From positions 47,928,732-47,941,231 of the forward strand of contig JAPXFY010000026.1 of the NCBI GenBank assembly GCA_030674185.1: 12,500 nt of DNA. The letters run 5' to 3'. The notes under the pieces are model-generated. The model ran no database searches and was not told where the DNA came from. It was given only the letters and a program-made list of their open reading frames with translations. Source of the stretch: Monoplex corrugatus. Taxonomy: Eukaryota > Mollusca > Gastropoda > Littorinimorpha > Ranellidae. Positions 6,851 through 12,500 of this stretch are shown here, piece after piece (positions within the stretch are counted from its first letter, which is position 1; each line of letters opens with the position of its first letter). Both the position numbers and the translations under genes were made by a program.

Positions 6851-7000
6851 CCCAACGACCAAAACTCACCTGACCCAAGCCGTCATCCTCCCTGACCCTC
6901 ACACTCAAGATGCTGAGCTTGGGTACACTCAAGTCTGATAGACGAATGACCATAGATCCAAGCTTAATCCTCTCTGTCACTCACTTATGCACGCACTGCA

Positions 7001-7049
7001 CGCGCGCGCGAGCACCCCACACACACACACACACACTACACACACACAC

Positions 7050-7118
<69 letters not shown>
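7001..7118 (+). repeat. (CG)n then (CA)n dinucleotide microsatellite
   Basis: CGCGCGCGCG at 7001-7010 followed by CA repeats from about 7018 to 7118 with a few interruptions. Alternating purine-pyrimidine sequence of this type favours Z-DNA. Between the minisatellite and this repeat (6851-7000), and from 7119 to 7416, I see nothing identifiable apart from a short poly-T at 7207-7216. Confidence 0.97.
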
Positions 7119-7122
<4 letters not shown>

Positions 7123-7416
7123 TTCCAACATATTCTGTCTTTCTTCTCCTCCCCTTCCCCATGTTACTCACTTTCTCCTTTGCTGACTGTCTTGTCGTCT
7201 TTCACATTTTTTTTTTCAGATAAGAAAGAAAGGTAATTAGGCTTAAAGGGAACGGACAAAATAACTATCTTAATGTTAAATGCCGGGCAGCCGGGTGAAT
7301 GCCCCGATCTTCATGAATTTCAGCTGTCATGGGAAACACCAGTGATAGTCTGCTAATTTTTGGTGTCTTCCATTTAATCGCTTGCTTGCTAGCTTGCTTG
7401 TTTAATTGGTCTATAG

Positions 7417-7500
7417 TTTTATTTATTTATTTATTTATTTGTTTGTTTGTTTGTTTGTTTGTTTGTCTATTTATTTATGTATCTATTAGTTTATTGTTTG
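7417..7500 (+). repeat. TTTA/TTTG tetranucleotide repeat (SINE tail)
   Basis: Compound (TTTA)n(TTTG)n followed by degenerate TTTA and CTAT units. Read on the minus strand it is the A-rich 3' tail of the adjacent SINE. Confidence 0.85.
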
Positions 7501-7872
7501 CATTCTGGTTGTTCGGCGTACACAAGTTGTTTTGCCCATGCTGCGCAGGCGGTATGTTGCTGCACAGTCTGCACACTCCGTCTTCGGTGGATGTGCAAAC
7601 TGGGTATTTTCATGCTTCCATAAGCCAGCAGACACTGATATAAGCTGACAGGATCTTTAACGTGTGTATTTGATGTTTTGCATGTGTGTTTACATACGAG
7701 AAGGGGGATTAGGCAGTAACAGGCCTGCACACATGCTGACCTGGGAGATTGGAAAAAATCTCCACCCTTTACCCACCAGGCGGGAGGTACCCAGGCAGGA
7801 TCGAACCTCAGACCTTCCGATTGGAAGTCTGCCGTCCTTCCCCCTTGACCACCACGCACCCGTCGGTCTGGC
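7417..7872 (-). mobile_element. tRNA-derived SINE, full-length-like, minus strand
   Basis: On the minus strand the tRNA head starts near 7870. A box TGGTCAAGGGG (7851-7841) and B box GGTTCGATCC (7807-7798) span 54 bases, the normal tRNA spacing. The body follows, including CACGTTAAAGATCCTGT-like sequence (ACACGTTAAAGATCCTGT, about 7665-7648) and TTATGGAAGCATGAAAATAC near 7620-7603. The 3' end is an AAAC/AAAT-rich tail (plus-strand TTTA/TTTG at 7417-7500). The body matches my memory of a SINE very common in caenogastropods. RNA polymerase III would transcribe an active copy and a LINE would mobilise it. Confidence 0.75.
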
Positions 7873-7918
7873 TGACCTTTGATTGATTTATTGATTGATT
7901 TGGTTCGGATTTTACGTC

Positions 7919-8012
7919 GACACTCACCTCAGCTGGGTGCAACGAGAGATAGAGATGGTTGGAAGTCCATGGTCGCCAACGCATGCGGCAGGCACCTGAT
8001 GATGATGATGAT
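7919..8012 (+). mobile_element. LINE 3' terminal fragment with TGA/GAT tail, copy 1
   Basis: The frame ending at about 7998 reads ATRDRDGWKSMVANACGRH, the extreme C-terminus of a non-LTR retrotransposon ORF2. The same motif occurs as RDRFVWRVMIANAMWQGTR at 11050-11111. Directly after comes (GAT)n at 8000-8013, the simple-repeat 3' tail typical of some LINE clades. It is a strongly 5'-truncated insertion of about 90 bp, which is usual for LINEs. The clade was not assigned. Confidence 0.65.
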
Positions 8013-8226
8013 GACTCACCTCAGGTGATATGGCCGACAGAAATAACCATCCCAGGGAAGAGGGGAAAGGTGGACTTATCTAATTCTACACTGTCACACC
8101 AGAACAACAATGATGTTAAGATGGGGACAGTGAGAAGCCAGTTTTAATGTAGCGCACCCCGGGATTCAAACCTACAACCATTAGCATGTGAATCAGACGC
8201 TCAAACCAACTGAGCTATGAGGCCCA
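8013..8226 (-). mobile_element. tRNA-derived SINE, minus strand, distinct family
   Basis: Minus-strand head: A box TAGCTCAGTTG (8217-8207) with a well-formed D-arm (GCTC with GAGC), and B box GGTTTGAATCC (8172-8162). The A-to-B span is 56 bases, as in a tRNA. The T-arm and anticodon arm do not pair, so it is not a tRNA gene. The body runs leftward to about 8013, where its 3' end meets the GAT tail of the LINE fragment. The body has no clear similarity to the SINE at 7417-7872. Confidence 0.65.
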
Positions 8227-8976
8227 CGGATGACCTTTCTTTGTTTGTCTCCTTTTGAATGTTTCCATAGACTCGCGAGACCTTGAAACTGGAGCAAGGC
8301 CAAGATCAGTGCAGCAGTGGACATAACATATAAACACAGGTCATGGTTAATGCCAGCCTGGGTCCTGCCTCATTCAGACTTAGCCGGTGAAGTATGATCG
8401 TGCGTCCCACGTCTAAAATCAACCCTCGGTAAAGAGTGTTCAGTTTATATCATATTAAAGTGTCGAGATTTACTGGCTGAATAATCATCTTCATATTTTG
8501 GACTGCTTTGACCCGCCCCCTACCCCCCTCCCCCGCCACTGCCATCATCACCCCACTGCTGCGACCCTACAATTTGTTTTAGAAACTTCTTTTATTATTT
8601 ATTTTTCTTTACGGTGCACAATGTCATTTACAGTATAACAACAAACGCATTTAAATCTCAATCCAAGAGAAGAGTCAAAATCTGGAAAAGAAGGAATGGA
8701 GGACCAGACCCTACTTCTTTTCAATAGAAAGAAAAAGTGGAAGGGAGAAGGCACGATTCACGTGCATAAAACATTATTCATATGTTTTGAATATGCAAAG
8801 AAGATACTGACAAAGAGGACAGTGATATTAACGGACACCTGAACAGCATTACGTAAATAACAATTTTGTACAATATCATTTTCATTTAAAAGAGAAAAAA
8901 GAAAATAAATAAAAAATTAAAAAGAGAGAAAAAGAAAAAGAAAGAAAGAATAAAGCTACTGTAATAATCGGAAACA
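8227..8976. other. Unassigned noncoding stretch with a C-rich and a purine-rich tract
   Basis: No gene recognised. A C-rich run at 8511-8538 gives G4 potential on the minus strand. An A/G-rich run at 8887-8955, made of AAAG, GAAA and AAAT units, could be a retroposon tail, but I cannot identify the element upstream of it. Confidence 0.5.
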
Positions 8977-9185
8977 ATGTCTACGAAGACGAGCTCGTGG
9001 TTCATTCAAGAAGCATTCATCACACTCGAACAAATCCATATGCGCCCCTTTCAAACTGCCAGCAATTATATGGCAGACTCCCTAATCCTGCACCGACAAG
9101 GTCCTAAAATGAGAGAGTGGAGAAGAAACAAAGTTGGCACCACTAGCATGATGGAAGCATTAAGAAACAGGCAGGCCAGGTGACT

Positions 9186-9240
9186 TCGTTTTTGTTTGTT
9201 TGTTTGTTGTGTTGTTTGTTGTTGTTTTTGTTGTTTTTTC
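9186..9240 (+). repeat. TTG/TTTG-rich simple repeat, left of SINE head
   Basis: T-rich with TTG and TTTG units. On the minus strand it is a CAA/A-rich tail immediately after the tRNA-like B box at 9259-9249, so it is probably that SINE's tail. Confidence 0.85.
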
Positions 9241-9360
9241 ATGTTGCGGGATTGAACTCCAGATACCAGATCTTGAGGTCACGGGTCTTGAGGCACAGAG
9301 ACAGAGGTAGAGCAGAACCAGCTTCCCATCTGACTGCATGGGTCAGGGCCTGGCTTAGGT
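9241..9360 (-). mobile_element. SINE family S1 copy B, minus strand, head only
   Basis: The minus strand carries B-box-like GAGTTCAATCC (9259-9249), preceded by CAAGATCTGGTATCTG, closely matching copy A (AGATCTGATATCTTG before ATTCAATCC). It is followed by GCAACATG and then an A/CAA tail. The S1 body seen after copy A is absent, so this copy is either tRNA-head-only or a truncated form. Confidence 0.55.
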
Positions 9361-9390
9361 ACCTTTTTCATACTTCTTTTCTGTTTATTT

Positions 9391-9560
9391 GGGGTTTGTT
9401 GTTGTTGTTGTTGTTTGGTTTTGTTGTTGTTGTTTGTGTTGGGTTTTGTTGTTGTTTGTTCGTGATTTTATTGTTGTTGTTGTTTGTTGTTTGTTGGGTT
9501 TTTGTTGTTTTTATTTGTTTGTTTAGGATTTCGTTTTTGTTGTTTGTTTTTTGTTTACAA
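9391..9560 (+). repeat. TTG-rich simple repeat array
   Basis: About 170 bp of (TTG)n with TTTG variants. Hydrophobic or Asn/Gln-rich frames across it are composition artefacts. From 9561 to 10237 I see only AT-rich sequence with a poly-T tract at 9899-9929. Confidence 0.93.
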
Positions 9561-10237
9561 TGAAAATTGCGATTCCAAGGAAAATAAAAATCTGCAAACA
9601 AAGGAATAAAGAAATACAAAAAGAAACAGACAAAGGGACAATCATAGAAGGAACAGGTCAGTTATGACATTATTAAAGTCAACAACATGATGCATGTAGT
9701 TGTCAGAGTAAGGTATGCAATACAAAGAGAAACATTACACATCACTGCTACTAACACATTCTATATTACCTGCAAAGAAGACACATGGTATCAATTTGTA
9801 GTGAAGGAACCAATATTGCGAAGTAAAACAAACAAATCTGCAAAATTTAGATAAAGTTCCCCTGTATTTTGTGTTATACCTTTTCAGTTTATATCAGCTT
9901 TTTTTGTTTTTTTTTGTTTTTTTTTTTTAGTTTTTGTTTTGTTGTTTTTGGTAGCAGAAATATTTGGTAATATATTTTCTAAGATACATTTCTAAACATA
10001 CGTTTTTACAAACAATATGGTAAAGTCAAGAAACGCGTCTGTCTTGAATCCAACGTTGCTTCAAATAAAACTATGTTTTCATTGAGCTTCATGTCAAACG
10101 ACATAGGATTCAACAATTTTTCAAAATGTTATATTTATATTACATGATAGCACACCCATAAAAAAACCGTTCAATGATATCTTTATTTCCCGACAGAAAC
10201 TACTGAGATTAGCGTTTACAATTTTCATGTCTTTCAA

Positions 10238-10272
10238 AACGACGTTTATTTATTTATTCATCTATCTATCTC

Positions 10273-10303
<31 letters not shown>

Positions 10304-10321
10304 CTCTATCTATCTATCTAC

Positions 10322-10353
<32 letters not shown>

Positions 10354-10363
10354 TATCTATCTA

Positions 10364-10397
<34 letters not shown>

Positions 10398-10406
10398 GTC
10401 TGTTTG

Positions 10407-10462
<56 letters not shown>
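10238..10462 (+). repeat. CTAT (GATA-type) tetranucleotide array
   Basis: About 50 CTAT units with a few CTCT, CTGT, TTAT and ACTAT interruptions, which break it into several blocks. From 10463 to 10793 there is no recognisable feature beyond a 7 bp hairpin (GTGAGGT with ACCTCAC) near 10699-10719. Confidence 0.97.
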
Positions 10463-10793
10463 TTGCAAGGCCTATGTGGAAAATTTGAAAATGAAACCAT
10501 TTAAGCTTCGTGTCCTTAATTTTGAGCATTTTGCAGCAGGCAGTTTTCCATACAGTTGTGCAGTTAAGTTTTCCGTTGCCATGGATAACTTTGTGCATGT
10601 GGCCTGCTGACCACCCAGCTATCAGCGGGTACCTGACCTTCTTCACGGTCGGAATAAAGATACATCAGCGAGGGAGAAGATAAAACTGACTTGAGAGAGG
10701 TGAGGTCTCTACCACCTCACTCCTCTACAAACCGGTTTAGTTACGGGACTTATCTTTCTTTTTTCCGAGGCATAATTGGCATAATCCTATATA

Positions 10794-11130
10794 GTGATTT
10801 TCTCGGGTGAAGCAAAGAAAACAAACGAGAAAGTCTTGAAGGAGGCAGACACAAGAAGACTATTAATAAAGAAGATTAGGAAAAGACAAGTAACATATGA
10901 AGGACATTTTATGAGGAAAGAAAAATTAGAGCACCTGGTCACAACAGGAAAGTTGGAGGTAAAGAGAACAACGGGTAGACCCAAGGAAGAAATATTGGAC
11001 GGAGTCGCAGGGTGGCTGAAGACGGAGAGGGTGGGAGATGTACATGCAGCGACAAGGGATAGATTCGTGTGGAGGGTCATGATCGCCAACGCCATGTGGC
11101 AGGGCACAAGATGATGATGATGCTGAAGCG
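10794..11130 (+). pseudogene. LINE ORF2 C-terminal fragment, copy 2, with GAT tail
   Basis: The frame from about 10800 to the TGA at 11112-11114 gives about 105 residues. They match the C-terminal domain that follows the reverse transcriptase in a group of non-LTR retrotransposons: KKTNEKVLKEADTRRLL, then IRKRQVTYEGHFMRKEKLE, LVTTGKLEVKRTTGRPKEE, ILDGVAGWL and RDRFVWRVMIANAMWQGTR. The stop overlaps (GAT)n (11111-11123), and a poly-A of about 12 follows at 11131-11142. The catalytic RT domain is missing, so this is a 5'-truncated dead copy. The frame's first codon is not a real start. The reading frame is intact over its length, suggesting moderate age. Confidence 0.8.
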
Positions 11131-11347
11131 AAAAAAAAAAAACTGCTGGTGGCAAAGGTGACATAGGTTCACATTGCCCTAACACAGCTATTGTTGTGGT
11201 TCAGCGAGTGGATTGTGTGTTTATATAAAAGCGGTTTTACTCGAGTGTGGAAAAAGGGGATAGCTTGGTACAGTGATAGTGCGGTAACAAGATGAATCGC
11301 TTTACTAATCATTGATTAACTACGCGGACTGACTCAGGCAAGCTTAA

Positions 11348-11465
11348 ACCCAAACACATAGCTTCAGACAAACTCGGTCGCCACATAGACTTGGGTCAGT
11401 GAACAGGCAGCAAGCTTTGTCACTCAGCAACTGATATTTCAAGTTCAATCCCAGCCCGCAAAAAC
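11348..11465 (+). mobile_element. SINE fragments: 4399-type repeat plus family S1 copy C head
   Basis: 11348-11390 matches 4399-4440. Directly after, 11391-11452 is tRNA-like: a weak A box in TGGGTCAGTGA and B box AGTTCAATCCC (11442-11452), followed by CAGCCCGCAA as in copy A (CAGCCTGCAA). This places the two shared modules side by side here, while they are about 390 bp apart near 4000-4440. The stretches 11143-11347 and 11466-12180 hold no recognised gene or repeat. Confidence 0.5.
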
Positions 11466-12188
11466 CCTATCACCGCCGATATCGCTCTGTGCTGACTGTC
11501 AGGCAGACCGCCAACATACTTTATTATTGCATAATCCCTAAACTCCAATCATTCTTCTTTCTTTCAAAAAACAAAAAGCCATTCGGTTGAGAAATAAGAA
11601 AGTTACAGTCATTTGAAGTCGGTAGTGCATTTTTCTTGTGTTTTTTTTTTTTCAAAACAGCTGGCACTGAGGAAACTGGACTGTTTGCTACCCACCTTAT
11701 TGTTATTAACTGTTACTGTTATTTTTCTTTAAAGCCCAGCCGACTGCGTAGAGCCATATCAGCGCTATAACCTTTTTCGAAGCATACACAATACTTCAAC
11801 ACGAAAGAAAACAAAAGTACACATATCAATGCATCACGCACATAATCTAAGGAGATGCCCCTGGCGTTGACCACTCCGTCCAACACAGGGGATTAAAAAA
11901 AACATACCTGAATTACATAAAATTGCTTCCGCATGTCTCATTTCCCTAAAGCCAAAAATGCACGTAATGCATGTAGCCAATTATAAATCTTAAGAAAAAG
12001 TACGTAAGACTTTTTCGAACATATACAGGTGAATGGACCAGCAAGGTAGAAAATGATAGGAAGAAATGACAGAAAACAAAGGAACAAGAAACAAAGAGAG
12101 AGACAGAGAAGAGGAAATTTCTAGCACTGAATTTCCAGAAGGTGGGAATACTATTTATACTGAAAGAGCCCCCGGCATCCTCATGGGG

Positions 12189-12255
12189 GACACTGCCCAT
12201 CTTGACGTTTCCATCATTCTGGTGGTGTCAGCTTAGTTTTCCATGTCCCTTCTCC
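12189..12255 (+). repeat. S1 body repeat, second copy
   Basis: GCCCATCTTGACGTTTCCAT and CATTCTGGTGGTGTCAGC align with 4028-4095 at about 80-85% identity in the same orientation. The tRNA-like head of copy A is missing here. Confidence 0.7.
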
Positions 12256-12480
12256 TCATTCCACATTTCAAGACCTGGCCAGTTTTGCGCAGGCTCAGAA
12301 AGCCTGTGAGATGATCGCTGGCAGATTAAACTGGAATGCATATGGAATTATCGGAGCGTGATGAATCATTCTTGAACAAACTTGACTGTCCACTCTTCGC
12401 ATCTGTACAACAGTATTTGTTCTATATGACCGAAGGACTCTGTTCCTGATGTTAATTGATAGGCATTTGTTGGTATACGC
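12225..12480 (-). pseudogene. Degenerate LINE reverse-transcriptase C-terminal remnant, minus strand
   Basis: On the minus strand around 12456-12425 one frame reads NIRNRVLRSY. The next frame over continues IEQILLYRCEEWTV near 12430-12385. Together these resemble the conserved LINE segment with an R..VL..Y pattern followed by LLYGCE.WT that ends the RT domain. Further on, LEMW near 12276-12265 recalls the LE..EMW motif that follows. A frameshift and stops make it nonfunctional. The match is short and made by eye. Confidence 0.4.
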
Positions 12481-12500
12481 CAGCCAAGAAAAGAGGCTCA

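Noticed and set aside
8151..8226. Functional tRNA gene on the minus strand
   Set aside because: The A box and D-arm are good, but the T-arm and anticodon arm fail to pair and the acceptor ends do not match. A SINE head fits better.
8977..9183. 68-codon plus-strand frame starting MSTKTSSWFIQEAF, with a reasonable ATG context
   Set aside because: No recognisable domain, short, and flanked by an A/G-rich tract and a TTG array. A CAGGTGACT resembling a splice donor at its end is not enough to call an exon. Transcript evidence would be needed.
9180..9563. Hydrophobic 127-codon frame resembling transmembrane helices
   Set aside because: It derives from TTG/TTTG repeats, which encode Leu, Val, Phe and Cys in any frame.
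10227..10610. 127-codon frame rich in YLSI repeats resembling a membrane protein
   Set aside because: It is the translation of the CTAT array.
11222..11231. TATATAAAAG, a good TATA-box match
   Set aside because: No coding sequence or initiator downstream, and a match of this length is expected by chance in AT-rich DNA.

Overview
The window looks like intergenic or intronic DNA from an animal genome, most likely a marine gastropod mollusc. It has low gene density and many simple repeats, and it carries a Penelope-like retroelement, LINE 3' ends, tRNA-derived SINEs and a long minisatellite. The gastropod call rests mainly on the minus-strand SINE at 7417-7872, whose body resembles from memory a SINE common in caenogastropod sequences. 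No database search was possible. I found no host protein-coding gene, no intact RNA gene, no CRISPR array and nothing prokaryotic.

Layout. 1-2350: 3' portion of a Penelope-like element (PLE) with reverse transcriptase and GIY-YIG endonuclease. It has one in-frame stop and one probable frameshift, then a 3' tail that folds like a hammerhead ribozyme core, then an ACT-rich microsatellite. 2352-3094: a 523 bp unknown segment between two ~110 bp direct repeats. 3180-3430: a 122 bp tandem duplication. 3440-3650: minus-strand tRNA-like SINE. 3662-3853: nested palindromes bounded by TTAA, like small piggyBac-type MITEs. 3967-4195: SINE fragment with a CTT-rich tail. 4316-4900: G-rich and ATC repeats and an A-rich retroposon remnant. 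5059-6850: a large 35/38 bp minisatellite whose minus strand is open in all three frames. 7001-7118: CG/CA repeat. 7417-7872: SINE. 7919-8012: LINE C-terminus. 8013-8226: a second tRNA-like SINE, tail to tail with that LINE. 8230-9180: unassigned. 9186-9560: TTG-rich arrays around another SINE head. 10238-10462: CTAT array. 10794-11120: second LINE C-terminus. 11348-11465: SINE fragments. 12180-12480: SINE/LINE remnants.

Nothing here forms an operon-like or cooperating gene set. The genes present are parts of retroelements. In an active PLE copy the reverse transcriptase would copy the element's RNA and the GIY-YIG nuclease would nick the target, with a hammerhead in the terminal repeat processing transcripts; this copy appears dead. 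The SINEs probably depended on LINE machinery. The most unusual items are the minisatellite with its identical core and all-frame-open strand, the nested TTAA palindromes, and the hammerhead-like fold behind the PLE.
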